Shown here in pieces: positions 1 to 12,369 of a stretch of 64,000 bases of DNA. The translations under genes were made by a program, and so were the position numbers. Numbering within the stretch: position 1 is the stretch's first letter; the number at the start of each line of letters is the position of its first letter. Below the pieces are notes generated by a model, which made no database searches, was not told the DNA's origin, and saw only the letters and a program-made list of their open reading frames with translations. This DNA comes from Porites lobata (taxonomy: Eukaryota; Cnidaria; Anthozoa; Scleractinia; Poritidae), in assembly GCA_942486035.1 (NCBI GenBank), contig CALNXK010000026.1, forward strand, positions 62,001-126,000, given 5' to 3'.

Positions 1-912
1 TGATATCATAACTGAATCCAGCTCTATCGAATTATTGAAGTGCCTGAAAACTACATTAAGACTATAAAAATGACAGACAGTATCACACATGCATCTGATA
101 CATTTTTTTCATTTAGCCTCTGCATTGCTGAACCCCTTGATTCCGTGGTTCGTTCAGTTTTTAAAGTAACTTTGCTCATGAATGTTCACGGATGTAACTA
201 CCTTGCTTTTTACAAACTTAAGGAAAATTTTCCTTTTTCTCCTTCTTATTTCCGTGACCCGGGGGGTAGTTCTTAAGTCACACTTTTCATTAAAAAGAGT
301 CCGCAGTTCATAGTTAGAGAACTTTAAAGATAATTCAGTAAAATTAGGCTGGGACCAGAGCCGTCCTCTTCTTTCCACTGGCACCTTAATGGGTTTTTGT
401 AAGGAGAGGGCGAAACCAAATTTTGCAAGATTATGTTTATTGGTGTTGTGATTTAAACCTTAAATCAACGATAAAAAAGTAACTTGAAGTTTCGATGGTT
501 TCATGTCATCATTATCAAAAGATAAGAAATTAACATGATTCGTGGAAGTATTTACTGTCTTTGATAATGATGACATGAAGACAACTTTTTTTTATCATTA
601 ATTTTTTGTTTTAAAATGTATTTCTAAATCGATTCTTATAAGATTTAAACCTGACCGGGATAATTTAATTCAAATTGTGAATTAGAGAAAAACAAACGTC
701 TGGTAGTTGTATCAAGTGACGTCATTATGAAAATGACCAATTCTGATTCCTAAGGAATTACTTTCTCGCCTTGAGTTTTACGTAACCAGAAAAACATCCT
801 TTTTTTTAACAGTACATGTACTCAAGCCAAAAGCCGCTGTACCACTTTATCGTTCTTCATTGTTAGCAAACAAAAAAAAACAAGTCCTAATTCTCCTGTT
901 ACATGTACTCAC

Positions 913-1161
913 CAGCAACTTTCCATGTTACGTCACTGTATCCACCAAATATAAAACTGCCGACTTGAATGATAGTTACAGTGGGTCCCTTGTCATCACA
1001 GTTGCCGTGGAACGTAGACGCCGCCCAGCCGTCCTCTTTAGCGTGCCAACACCTCACAAACCTACTACGGACTGAGCTAGTTATCACGGGCTCCAAAAAC
1101 AACGCCAAATTCTCCAAGTACCTACCGTCGTTGCCAAGAATGGTTGATGCACTAAAACCAC
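913..1161 (-). CDS. Gene A exon: N-terminal part of TLDc domain
   Basis: A 249-nt, phase 1-1 exon with the same TLDc signatures as gene B (R-F-V-R-C-W-H-A-K, D-G-W-A-A-S-T-F-H, G-P-T-V-T-I-I). It ends T-W-K-V-A-G before donor GTGAGT, two codons shorter than the paralogue. Confidence 0.8.
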
Positions 1162-4100
1162 CTTAAAAGAGAAATCTTTGGTTCATATCTTTGGTATGAT
1201 CGCGTGCGGAAAAGCGCATTGATCCAGCACATTGCACTCAGCGTGGCTGTGCACGGATAGTCATGCTAAAGGTATATGAGACTCTCTATGGGCGAAGTCG
1301 CGACAATCGCTTGATGAAACGACAATCTTAGAGATTAAGCCACCGTCCACATGTATCCGGCTATTTTTGAATCCGCAACTTTTTCGATTCTTTGCAGATC
1401 CGGCTTCCGTCCACACGTATTCGGTGAATCCGCAACTTTCTGAATCCGCTCTCCAAAGAGGAAATTTTTGAATACGTTATAAATCCGGAATCGTGTGGAC
1501 ACTCATTCTGAATCACACGTCCCCATCTCCTAACCGGTGAGGAGCGCGGGGAAGAGAGACCCGACGGGTTAGGGGGTGGAGACGTATGACATTTCAGACT
1601 AGTGGGTGCTAAATCCAGACATTTTCTTATACAGTAACGTTCAGCGCAGTTCTTTACCGTGAATATTCAAGGCGGTGCCCAGCGCAACATAAACGCTTCT
1701 TTACTTCTGTTACGTCAGTTTCAAGTCTTTTTTTAGTATAACGTGTGTGCAGCTAAACCTACAATCAGGGACAAAAGTAGTTGACGCACTTGTCTAAAAC
1801 GGGTACTTTTATCAACAATTTCATACCTTTATTATTTCATTCTATTTAAACGCCGTAAATCCCCCGAATCAATGTTGTTTGTAGATAAAGAAAGACTTGA
1901 GGGTCTAAAACACAACATTGGTTTTCGGGAAAGGGGTAGGGGTACACAGGGGAATGGGATAGGTATGTTCACTGTTCATAAGAGGCCATTTTATAGAAGC
2001 GTCTCTACACGTTTGTCCCTCATTGTAGCTATGATTACTGTACACTTCAATTATCCCAAACGGCGGTTTGACATTTGGAAGCTTCTTCCATGTAGGACGG
2101 ACGGATTGAACGCGGTAAACAAGTTAAAGGAGCGAAATATAGTGCTTGATGGGACAATTTTATCAGTGAAACAGACTGGCGATAAAATTTTCGCGTGAGC
2201 CGAAGATCGCTTTATTACAAATTAGCTGACTAACTAAGAGTGAATCCGGATACGTGTGGACGGGCAAATTCGATTTGAATACGGACACGTGTGGACGTGG
2301 AAATTTTTGCCGAATCCGCAAAGAAAAATTTGCGGATTCAAAAAATATCTGGATACGTCTGAACGGGGGCTAAAGGTACCATCGCATTGCCATTTCGATA
2401 AAGTTTGAGAACGTCACTCGTGCGACAATGGCAAGGAAATTTGCCAAAAAGTGCGCTGCACGTTCGGGGTTTTTTTCTGTTTATCAATCAAACCTGTTGC
2501 ATGCTTTTTTTATTTTCACGTTACCTTCGCCGTCATCGTGGTTGGTCGAGCGCCCCAGTAGCGTTACCATGCAAAACAACTATTGATATGCGACGATTTT
2601 GCTGAAAAGCCGACGATTTGATGAGAAAAGGGCGACGAAAACGACGTCCGCAGTTACTCGCCAACAGAGAGGCTCCTATACGAAAACAGTTAAATTTATT
2701 ATCATGAATGCTTGCTACAATTCTTACTAAATACTGGGGTTCATTTGCCTTCAAGAATCCTCCTCGTGAGGTTGATCTCTGCGTTTAGGTCCCCCACCTC
2801 TTCTGCATATATACAGTCACTAATTCAAAAGTGCTCTACAGGTAGAAAGCCTGTAATCTTTCCCGGGTATATTACGAATCAACAGTTGCTCTAAGCCTCT
2901 ATTTCCAAGAGAGGCTAAGTGCGATATGAAAATGACTTTTTATTCTCATGCAAATAAAAGTCATTTTCACGACAAAGATTTTGCACTCAGCTTCATTTTG
3001 AAAGTGATAATTCGGAGATAGCCTATTTTTGTGAAAGGTTTAAACCAAACTTTTACTTTTACGCGCCATCCTTCATACATTGCCTCTCTTTTATTTGCGA
3101 ATGTAATTAAATTCTTCTGCTCGTACGCACGTAAAAATTACGCGACAGTGGAAATCCACCCTATAAAGGACCTAAAGCAGTTGTTGCCTTCTCTAAACGT
3201 CATTAGGACCCAAGGCGCAGTACCAACGAATGGCCGGTTTACATGCAGGTGGGGTCCCTAGATAGGTGAGGTAACATGTGGCGGGTCACCCCACCTAACA
3301 TGTAAACGTGATCAAATTAAAATGCGAAGTTATATGGACAGGCGGGTTACCCCACCTAAGCGGGTCTCTTCACCTACCTGGGGTCCCCAATTACCATGTA
3401 AACAATCCCTAAGCCATCAACCCCCCCATTCTCCTCCAACTTTCACTCGGATCATTTTATATTTCTGGGCTTAATACTACACTCACTTGTTTTAATGCAC
3501 TTTTTCCCATCTCCATTATATGGTGGGTTGCAAACACAGCTATAGGATCCCGGGATGTTTTTACACTTTGCATTAGCGTCGCAGTCATGTAAGTTGTCAG
3601 CACATTCATCAACATCTGAAAAACCAAAATTCCAGAATTACACATAAACCTACCTCCTATATTGGAATCACAGAACCTTTAAAAAGATGAAGTTCAAAGA
3701 GCAGGTAAAAGACTGCTTTCGTAAGATCGTTGAGATCGAGCGCTTACTGCTGTAACAATTATGTGACCATCTTCATGGTTTTAAGTGTAAGTATAACTAG
3801 GGAAAGAGTATCAAAGGGAGCTATAAGCCCCGACTCTATAAAGGCGCGTCATAAAAATTAGTCGGAAAATTTTTGAAAATCTTTAAATAAGAATGACTGA
3901 GACCAGGTTATATGAGCCCGCGAGACTGAGCACCCCACGGGCACCCAAATCCTTGTTTTCACTAAAACCACTGGACGCCACAACCTGGTTGAGGTCTTGG
4001 TTATCTCAGGTCTTCCCAAATTTTTACCTCTACAAATGCTCCCATTGCCTGTGTAGCCAGGCCTGCATGTGCAGTTGTAAGAGCCAGCTGTGTTTGTACA

Positions 4101-7100
4101 ATTCGTATTTATGTGACAATCATGGCTTCCATCCTTGCACTCATCAATTTATAGAGGAAGTAGAAAATATTAAGTTACAAGGAAAACATAACTACTTGCA
4201 AAAAAATGAAGTGAAGGCTTGGGTAGCTAATTATACCATTACAAATGTTCCCATTTCCTGTGTAGCCAGGCCTGCACGTGCAGTTATATGAGCCAGGAAT
4301 GTTGGTACAGTTGGCATTGACGTCACACTGATGAATTTTATCCTTGCATTCATCCAGGTCTACTATAAAAAAGAAAACAATAAAACAAGCATAAATCCCG
4401 CCCTTGCATCAGGAGCCCGGCCAAAAACCTGGCCAGCCTTTCCGGGTTTTTGGCCAGGCTTACCGGGAAAATGCGACCTAAGCCTGGCAAGTATGGCCAC
4501 AGCCAAGCTTTCTTGGCAACCTTGGCCACCAAAGCTTGGCCTTCCTGGCTTTGTTACTTCCAAGGCCGAGCTTTCTCGGCAACCCTGGTCAAAAAATCCT
4601 GGCCTAATAAATCAGCATATCTTGTGGACCAGTGTCCTACTCTGTGGCCACTTCTTGTTGATGTGCCTTCTTGTATTGTTACAGTATGACAGTCAAACTA
4701 TCTGAAGCTTGAACACCTAGACATCATTATTGATTTCATTAATCGATTATTGAAAAAATAAGTTTTGCAATATTCAAATCAAAACCAGTTTCAAAAAATT
4801 TGCTTTTTTATTGAAGTCATTAAACAAAAAATAGTCATTCAATTAAAAAACGAATTTTCAAACTGTTTTTGATTCGAAAAATTTGCTTTCACTAAATTGA
4901 GGAATGAATTCAATAATCCATTCTTGAAGCCAATAATGATTTCTAGCTGTTCACGCTTCAGGTAGTAAAAGTTCCCAGACAGTTATAGTAAGAAAAGGAA
5001 GCATGCAAGCCTTCTCAATAGGGCTTATGTTTATTTATTGACATTTAGTGCCCACATCTTTGATTCTCCATACTTAGGTTGGATTGCTACATGTGACATC
5101 CAGTTGTGCTATATTTTATGTCCAGCATTGCATTAGAATTTATTTAGATCTTCCACATGAATTGTAGTGAGTGTGATTATTTACAAAACACACAATGACC
5201 CACCCACAATCATCGTGAAATTCTCTTTTGGCCCACCCCATGATTTCCCCTCCCCCCACCCCCCCCATAAATAATGACCGGTCCCTAATGTTATAAATTG
5301 GCCTTTTTATGCTAATGCGAGTCAATGTATTCCTTCCGGGACAACGCTCGGCTTCAAATAAACGGGGCCTGTCAAGTACAATTACCAGGTACCGTGGAGC
5401 ACGGTTAGGCTAGAGGATGAGGCTAATCATGCAAATGGCTTCTTTGGAATTTTGTTCTTCTGAACTGGCTAGTATTAGTAGCCACATCTAAAACTGGCTC
5501 ATCCGCGAATGAAACAAATCGGATGTCTATATAACACTACAGAATTTTAAATTATGATAATCAAATCATATCGAAGATTTTTTTGTAGTTTTCCAGTTCA
5601 TGCTCCCAATAATGCCGACCCCATTGTGCTCAGAAAGTATTTTTCTCTTTTTAAGGAGGTCGACTTAGCTCAGAGGTCTTTAGCTTTTTGACTTATTTTA
5701 GTGCTTTTCCCATCCTTGGAGACCCCAGAATGTCCGGTACAACAACAATCCAGTCATCAAGAAGTCGACGTGCTCGCGCGCGCTGTTCCGGTTTTCTCAG
5801 GATTCTCCTCTTCTTACCTTTGCACCTGTCTTCAATTTCTCTTACGAATTCAACGAGTAATTTCCTGGCTCCTTTCTGTTTCTTATTTATCTCGTTCTTT
5901 TTTTGGTTTATATAGTTGGAGAACTCTGCAAAATAAAGTAACAAACAAGGACGTGATATAAATCTGACTGAATTTAGAATATGTAAACATGTTTTCAGTG
6001 AGTGTCTACAGGTCCTATGCCAAGTGTGTCCTTGGTAGGACTTTCATTCCCCCCCCCACATGCACCCACCCAGGACAATGGGTGACTGTCTTCGCCTCCC
6101 ACTGAGCTCTGCAATTATCATGATAATCATTCTCAGCGGAGGCCTGATTCAGTTGGCTAGGCCAAAGTAAGAACAAGGTACTTGCCAGTCAAAGCCTCTA
6201 GTGAACACTGCTGCTTACTGAAGGGGTTGTGTCAAAATAGCTACCCCACTAGTTTTTCCCCCCGACCTGATCCACCCACCCACTGTTAGGGCAGTCCCTG
6301 TACCGACCAAGACGGCAAGCCCGCTACTGTTTTGGACACTGCACTGGCCTGGAGCCGGGCTGCGCCCGAAATCAGACAGAAATACTCTCCTCAGTTTAAT
6401 GAGAACGAGCAATGAAAGTCAATTTGAAACGAAGTCTCCTTGGCTTATTTCAACACAACCACTACCACTGAAGCTAAATTAAGCCTTGTCCACATATATC
6501 CAAATATTTTGTTTTGAAACAGGAGATTTTCTCCGTTTTCATGAACAAACTACGCCTCCACACATAGCGTATTTGAATTGTTTTAGTCCGTCTGGCTAGT
6601 TTCAGCGGTGCAGTATGTTGCCCAGTATCCGGACGGAACCAGTATCCGGACACCTGAAACAAAAACTCAAGCTAACTCAATTTTTGAGGCGCCCTTTTCA
6701 GTTCTAGGTAAACGAAGTATTTCTTATGAAAGCTGAACATTTCAGCTTTAAGATGAAAGTTTTGTCGATTTCAAAGCTTGCGAAACAGTCGCAGAAGACG
6801 CCGTTCTGTTCAGGTGAGTAAACTATTCATGGCTAATATTTACGCTGTTTACTGTGCAGTAAAATCAGTGCTGCTCAGAAAAGGGAGGGTAATGTGTGAT
6901 ATTTTCAAAGAAAATGTTTTATTTTTAAATTGAAGATACTTAAGGAAGTCAGGTTTCAGAAAGTTTCTTAATTCTTCCTGAAATTCGATTTGTTTGGAAT
7001 AACGGAGGCCAGAAACATTCACTAAGTTTTGATGTCATGTGCCCAGTATCCGGACAGTTTTTTCTTTGCTGTACAGAATCGATGAATTAGCTGTGTACAT

Positions 7101-10100
7101 TATCCGGATAAGATTTATTCCATATCAGTAACTATAATTAACGCTTAGGATATATGATACAGTCGTAAAATGTAATTCTACTCAACTGCGTATGGAAATT
7201 TTCTTCACTCATTCAGAGGCGACTCGATTTCGTGTGCACGGTTTGTTTCGCGTGACTGCATTTTCTATATATAACTGAAAGCGTCTGAGTTGAACCTGGA
7301 ATTCTCGCACTTTCCCTTGTTGTGACTGCTAGAATGGGGTTGCAACGGTCTGAAAAATGTCACAAAGGGATTGAGAGATGTGAAAGAGGGAGGAATTAGT
7401 GCTAGAAAAGCAGGCTTATTGTGGGGACTGAGCATGAAGAAATAGACACTGCAGGTCAGACTAAATAGGAGAGTGACCTTTGACCGTCCGGTTGAGGTCC
7501 CTTCCCCAAGCTTTTTTTAAAATAAAAAATGAAGAAAGAAATTCGTTTGCAGATTGGCTAATTGAGCTTGCAAACTGCGGCTTCGGCATGTCCACGGATG
7601 CCTTCCTTGAATCAGTGAAAAAGTTCCTAGACAAGGAAGTAAGAATTATACCATTTTTAAAACAGCCGCTCGCGTTCCCCACCATACCCCAGTCATTTGT
7701 TATGTTTTATTTCACGATGCTAGGTTATATTTTTGGAATCGATTGCCAGACTACTTTGCAAGTGCAAGCGAAGCTTATAAGTCGCTTGCCTGTCGAAATT
7801 TATGTACAATTACGTTGTTATTGTTGTGTCCGGATACTGGGCCAGCTGTCCGGATACTGGGCAACATAGGAGCTCTGCAAAAATATTAATTTCGCGAAGG
7901 AAACAAAGGCAAAAAAGTTAAACTGTCTTTCGTGATATTAAGGACTAGATAGATTTTCTCTGGGCCAAATTTCAGAGCTCTTGCGATTAACAAAGGAAAG
8001 TTATTAAAATCTTAAACTGAAGTGTCCGGATACTGGGCAACATACTGTATTGCCGGGTGGACTATATAAGGCACATGCACCATCAATTAATTATTATTCT
8101 CCAGAAAAGACACAGAAGTTATTATTATGGCTTTCCACCTTGCCTTTCCCGCTCTCCGCTCCATTGCTCCTCTCTCGGATGATATTTTATTTCTCTTCCC
8201 GCCCCACCCAAATCTATCTCGGGTGTGCATCTTAATTTCATGTGGAAGAAGCCGCCAGTTTTTCCCAACCTTTATATACTGTAGGAGAGTGGGCTAGATC
8301 GCTGTAAATGGACCACAAATGAAAAGGCTAGCATCCCTTGGAGAGCATGCCCAATGCCATCACCTTATTCAAAAACCTTCGTTTTCGCCCGTCCACACAC
8401 AAGTGAGAAGCAAGCGTTTTCATAAATCTCCCGATTTTGAAACCGTTAGGTTTTGGTTCCCGAAAACGCTGTGTGGACGGAACACACTAGGAAGACTATG
8501 AAACTCGGAGAAAAAAAACCCCTCTGTTTTAAAAAATATATTTCTGGATACGGATGGACGGGGACATAATATTCCTTAAATAGCATGCTTACATTTTACA
8601 GTATCAGTTTAGTTGAGGAAAATTAAATTTATTAATAAAATACTACGTAGACTCCTTACGGTACCTGAGCAATCAATAACTTTCTGTTTATCGGCCTTTT
8701 TGATGATAATAAGAGAAGGTCTCATTCAAGGCTTTGTCGGGGGCTGAAATCGTTTCACTGATCAACCTTACTTTGTTTTCAAGAAAAACATGGAAAACAT
8801 TCCTTTTAGCTACGCAAATGAATGTGCTTAAACAGCCAGGGGCGTACGAGATATTTCAATGACATAAGAGAACACTTTTATTTAGGGAATGACTTCAAAC
8901 AATCGCTTGATGCACTTCGTCGTTTATATTCGAATGCAAACGATTATGATTTGAAATTGACTTATTCTACTACTGTGAAACTCAGAAAACCGTGAAGACA
9001 TGAAAAATTTCGGGAATGTTGATTGTGTGGTGAACAATCACAATAATAATGATAATGTTCAGGACACGCCAGCAAACCTCAAAACCACAAACTAATTACC
9101 GTTGCTGTTTGCGGTTTAGTTTTCTCATGCCTTTAATATTGGCTATTTCCTCGCAACACAATAACATTCCATAAATCAGATTCTGGTGTTCACAGTTTTT
9201 ACCCCCGCAGGGATTTCGCCCAGAAGGCGAAGCCCGGGAAGGGTACTGCCATATATAGGCTATATAGGTATGTGCCGCTGTGAAGGGTATGGTTTTCAAG
9301 CAGTTTACTCTAGGATAGGGTATATAAATCAGAACATTTGGGTCTAGAATAGGGTATCATTTTTCAGGAAACTGATCAGTTGGTTGAAGACTTTATCTAG
9401 ACTAGGGAAACAGCTACTCTAGGATAGGGGGGATTTGGGGAGTTTACTCTAGTATAGGGTAGCAAAATTTAGCTGAACTAGCTCTGGCATAGGTTAAGGG
9501 TTCCAGGGTCTCAGCGGCACATCCCCATCCAGAAATTCCTAAAGTACCCCCCCACCCCCGGATCCCGAGGAGGCACTCTAGTAACTCGCGCGTATATTAA
9601 GGAAAGTACTTACAGTTGAAATATACAGTCATACAGTCAATATAGAAAAAATCTCGACTTGCTTGAACAGGGGCCGCGAGGATCGGAATCGGTAGGTAAT
9701 GATGACGTTTCTATTGTTTGCGCCCGCAAGTACGAAATGGTTAGGATGACGTAAAGACAGAACATCCCCAAGGGAGGAGGGACCGCTTAGGTAGATTTTG
9801 TGACATTTATTGTGCAGTCATACCTCGACACTCTTTTGCGTTACGTGTTATCAGTGACATTCTGTGGAGCAGTTCAGTGACAGTTATGGACCAAAATTTT
9901 AACGACACTCGTAAAGCGCAGAAGAAGTTATAAGGTGCGTATAACTGTGTTTAGTATATACTAAGACAGTGGATAGTGTTTTTCGCGCGCTCTGATTGGC
10001 TACTCAATCAGTGAATATCCTGCACTATTCACTGATTCACCTCCAGTTCCTCCGAGCGAGCGACGCCAAACTCGCGTAGGTTGCGAGCAAAATGCTTTCC

Positions 10101-10860
10101 CAGTTTGTTGCCGTAACATATATAAACACTTGGAGAGTTTGCCAGACACGAGTTCCCAAATCTTTCATTGGAACCCTTGCTAGACACTCTTCCTCTCTCT
10201 TTGACCGGAATAAGACTCAGCCCCAAACAAGCAAGACGAGTGAAAAACGGCTAGCTTCTCACTAGCAGAACGATGGACGATTACAGAAATTCGCCGACAA
10301 TCAAATTCTGTGCTGACTTATTCCCTGCTCACAGATGTTTTTCCGCTATGAAGTTTAAAATAAGACTAGAATGCGCGAATGTGAATTGATCAAACGACCT
10401 TTTAATTTGTAAGGCTTCCTTTCCGGCAAATAAAATAAACTGAATGTAAAAAGTGAAAGAGAAATAGCGGAAAATTCAACTTCTAATTAAATTTTTTGTT
10501 ATGGTTTAGAATAAATTATTCTCGAAACTGAGAATCTTTTGATCAAAGCTGTGCAAATCGACCTGAAACTGTGCATGGAACCTTGCGTTTCCTGTATTTA
10601 TCTCACCTATTGTATAGAATATTTGTGAAAATCTTCCTTCATGTTTCTTATGAATCGGTATATTTCAAAGAGCTACACAACGAGCAAGAATGCTATCGAC
10701 CGACAATATACAGAGCGGGGGCAGCTGTAGTGTCAACTATTACTAGTTTTAGTTTCAGAGTAATAAATATGCTTGCCTTACCTTCAAGGTTCTGCTGTGC
10801 TTTCATCAGCACTGGGAACAAGATCACAAAAACAGTGATAGCTGTTTTTAGAACATCCAT
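913..10860 (-). CDS. Gene A: partial secreted EGF-TLDc paralogue (3' exon beyond left edge)
   Basis: Tandem paralogue of gene B. Supported exons: signal peptide 10782-10860 (ATG at 10860, donor phase 1), EGF_CA 4237-4359, EGF_CA 3487-3615 and TLDc-N 913-1161, all phase 1-1. The C-terminal TLDc exon should lie a few hundred bases left of position 1, judging by gene B. No PAN exon and no counterpart of gene B's first EGF was found between 10.8 and 4.4 kb, so the predicted product is shorter. A further EGF exon (4028-4150) has lost its acceptor. Assigning the signal exon to this gene is inference from strand, phase and position; the EGF and TLDc exons are clear. Confidence 0.55.
1340..2370. mobile_element. 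Foldback element (CCGTCCACACGTATCCG family), copy 1
   Basis: Termini read ACCGTCCACATGTATCCGG on the left and a reverse-complement GGATACGTCTGAACGGGGG on the right, with further inverted similarity inside (GAATCCGCAACTTTT versus AAATTTGCGGATTC). No coding content is recognised. It is shared with copy 2, so it predates the gene duplication. Confidence 0.6.
3487..3615 (-). CDS. Gene A exon: EGF_CA domain
   Basis: A 129-nt, phase 1-1 exon. Acceptor TTTTTCAG, V-D-E-C-A-D-N start, I-P-G-S-Y-S-C-V-C core, donor ACAA|GTGAGT. Confidence 0.8.
4028..4150 (-). pseudogene. Gene A dead EGF_CA exon (acceptor lost)
   Basis: This would be a third 123-nt EGF_CA exon with I-D-E-C-K-D-G start, T-A-G-S-Y-N-C-T-C core and a good donor (AGAG|GTAAAA). 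Where the acceptor AG is required (4152-4151, minus strand) the sequence reads AT, so the exon should be skipped. The reading frame itself is intact. In gene B the same exon is deleted. Confidence 0.65.
4237..4359 (-). CDS. Gene A exon: EGF_CA domain
   Basis: A 123-nt, phase 1-1 exon: D-L-D-E-C-K-D-K start, C-D-V-N-A-N-C core, I-P-G-S-Y-N-C-T-C-R-P-G-Y. It is nearly identical to gene B 35336-35458. Confidence 0.8.
4395..4600. repeat. Imperfect GGC/CTTGGC-rich tandem repeat
   Basis: Repeated CCTGGC, TTGGCC and CAAGCTTTC words; low-complexity sequence in an intron of gene A. The open frames across it look like repeat translation. Confidence 0.5.
4702..4961. mobile_element. AT-rich foldback MITE
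   Basis: Left end CTGAAGCTTGAACACCTAG and right end CTAGCTGTTCACGCTTCAG are inverted copies, extending inward to CATCATTATTG versus CAATAATGAT. The interior is AT-rich and non-coding. Confidence 0.6.
6611..8047 (+). mobile_element. pogo/Tigger-like element, internally decayed
   Basis: 24-bp TIRs CAGTATGTTGCCCAGTATCC... and ...GGATACTGGGCAACATACTG, with TA at the right flank and TG at the left. The Tc1/mariner-pogo assignment rests on the CAG termini and on an internal frame resembling Psq and CENP-B HTH segments. Extra copies of the CCCAGTATCCGGAC word occur internally. No DDE core is visible. Confidence 0.6.
7335..7735 (+). pseudogene. pogo-type transposase N-terminal remnant
   Basis: Around 7335-7440 a frame reads like a Psq HTH (L-R-D-V-K-E-G-G-I-S-A-R-K-A-G). 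From 7490 a second segment (S-F-A-D-W-L-I-E-L-A-N-C-G-F-G, then F-L-E-S-V-K-K-F-L-D) resembles the CENP-B-type HTH that precedes a DDE domain. Stops and frame changes separate them and no catalytic domain follows, so it is non-functional. Confidence 0.5.
8387..8565. mobile_element. Short MITE with CCGTCCACAC termini
   Basis: Left CCCGTCCACACACAAG and right GGATGGACGGGGAC are inverted; an internal CTGTGTGGACGG copy is also present. It is related to the 1340-2370 family. Confidence 0.45.
9233..9566. mobile_element. MITE with internal CTCTAGGATAGGG repeats
   Basis: Left CCCGGGAAGGGTACTGCC...ATGTGCCGCTG is the inverse of right CAGCGGCACATCCCC...GTACCCCCC. Inside, TTTACTCTAGGATAGGGTA-like words recur four or five times. 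Confidence 0.55.
9582..10745. repeat. Upstream duplicated block, copy 1 (matches 42930-43450)
   Basis: The leader exon region and a stretch around 10571-10744 reappear at 42930-43030 and 43285-43450. Copy 1 has more intervening sequence. The match stops just before gene A's signal exon. Confidence 0.7.
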
Positions 10861-10934
10861 GGTCGACTGATCCAGTTCTGGAAATAGGCAGTGCGTACGC
10901 AATTTTTTCGAATTGGACTTGTTGACAAAGATAT
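10782..10934 (-). CDS. Gene A candidate 5' exon with signal peptide
   Basis: Acceptor TTTCAG before 10934, a 5' UTR part, then ATG at 10860. The coding part begins M-D-V-L-K-T-A-I-T-V-F-V-I-L-F-P-V-L-M-K-A, a clear signal peptide, and ends GAAG|GTAAGG in phase 1. An upstream donor (ACG|GTAAGT, exon end 11023) and a TATA-like AT-rich stretch near 11041-11047 suggest a short leader exon. The peptide differs from gene B's, so the 5' ends of the two genes are not simple copies. Confidence 0.55.
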
Positions 10935-11049
10935 CTGAAAATAATACAAGACGATACTTATGATGGCGAAAGAATAAATTGAAAGAAACATAAGTTTATA
11001 TGCTCGTATCGTACATACTTACCGTACCTAAGAGAGGACTAAATATACA

Positions 11050-12369
11050 TTGTTCGAAATGGGCTGAAATTTGAAGGAAAGTGTAGAAACTAAGTGTGCA
11101 GACGTGCTGACATCTAACTATAACAATGAAGCGGTTTTTTTTCTGTAAGCAAGCTTAACTGTTACAAAAAAGTTATTTAGTCTCTTTATTGAGGATCACT
11201 GGCCTCAAATACTTGGTCAGCAGGCTAATTCCTTCAAATGAGTTTGTGTGTTCATGTTGAGGGAGCCGGATTTTCTCACATTAGGCTTTCTAAAGCCAAA
11301 CGACACCAAGCACACGACTCTGGGTCAATTCGTTCGACTGGTGTTTCAGTACAGAAGGGCTCCCAACGACTTTTTTCTTTAAAAAATGACTGTCTGAAGG
11401 ATCAATTAATATTATTGCCTTGAAATTTCTAAGGTCCGAGAAAGGCTAAAAATTTCTGTATAACCGTTCCTTTCGTCTAAAATATTAGAAGCTTTCCTTT
11501 CTCCTGACCTGAAAATTTCGGCGTATAAATTGCAAAATGCCTTCTAGAATGTCTTCTAATGAAGCAGTACGGTGACCTTAAACTTTCGACCAGACCCTTC
11601 AGGGAAGCTAACAGTTTCGGATAAGACTATCGCGATAAAGCCACTTAAAACTTCCTGCCAAACAGGCTTCTAAAGAATAGAGAAAAACTTTTTGAGATAC
11701 TTCTACCGGATTTAGAAACATTCACTCGTTGGGTGCCTCTGCATACTGTACGACCTTAGTTATAAGAACTTAACGACTAAAGCCAAAAGTGGTTACGCCA
11801 CGCCAGACAGATATATACGTTAAATAAAAGAAAAAACCACCTGAAAAACGGTTCTCCGAGTTATGATCTTGGTATACGTTTTCCTGTTGGCTGTTAAATT
11901 TGTAAGAAAAAGGAATTTGTTCATAAAGCAGATGTTAAAAGTCTTGCAGCTGCTTCTTTTAAAGCCAGTTATAGATTGTCAAAAAAAGTTGCCAAACATT
12001 TATTAAAAGCAGGGGAGTTAGGCAAATTTCGTCGATGTGTTTTGTAGGCACCTTTTGTTTCAACAAATATTTTCCCATCCTGTGACAGCTCTTTTTCATT
12101 TTCTCGACTGTTATAATCTACATAGTATAAACGGGCAAACACAGACAGGTTTTATATACTAATTTGTCGAAAAAGGGCTCCTCGAACTGACGAAAGCTCT
12201 CATTAAGGTGTTCGTAATAAGCTTGCTTGTCATTAACCATTGTAACAATAAAGCTTCCATGTTTTAAAATATATTTAATTTTTTGTCATGTTTTAAGTCT
12301 TTTTCTGATTGTTACGAAAACAAATAGCGAATGTCAAAGACAAAGAAACTTATCAAAACAAAGTGATTA
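11050..12369. other. No gene recognised
   Basis: AT-rich sequence upstream of gene A. No coherent coding frame, TIR pair or RNA gene was found. Confidence 0.4.

Larger units (their letters stand above)
1..4400. repeat. Segmental duplication, copy 1 (matches 22750-35610)
   Basis: Continuous similarity to 22750-23330 and then 31639-35610, at high but imperfect identity. It includes coding exons, introns and an old foldback element. Differences: the 8.3-kb insertion and a SINE-bearing segment in copy 2, the deleted EGF exon in copy 2, and the indel near 4390/35490. Confidence 0.85.
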
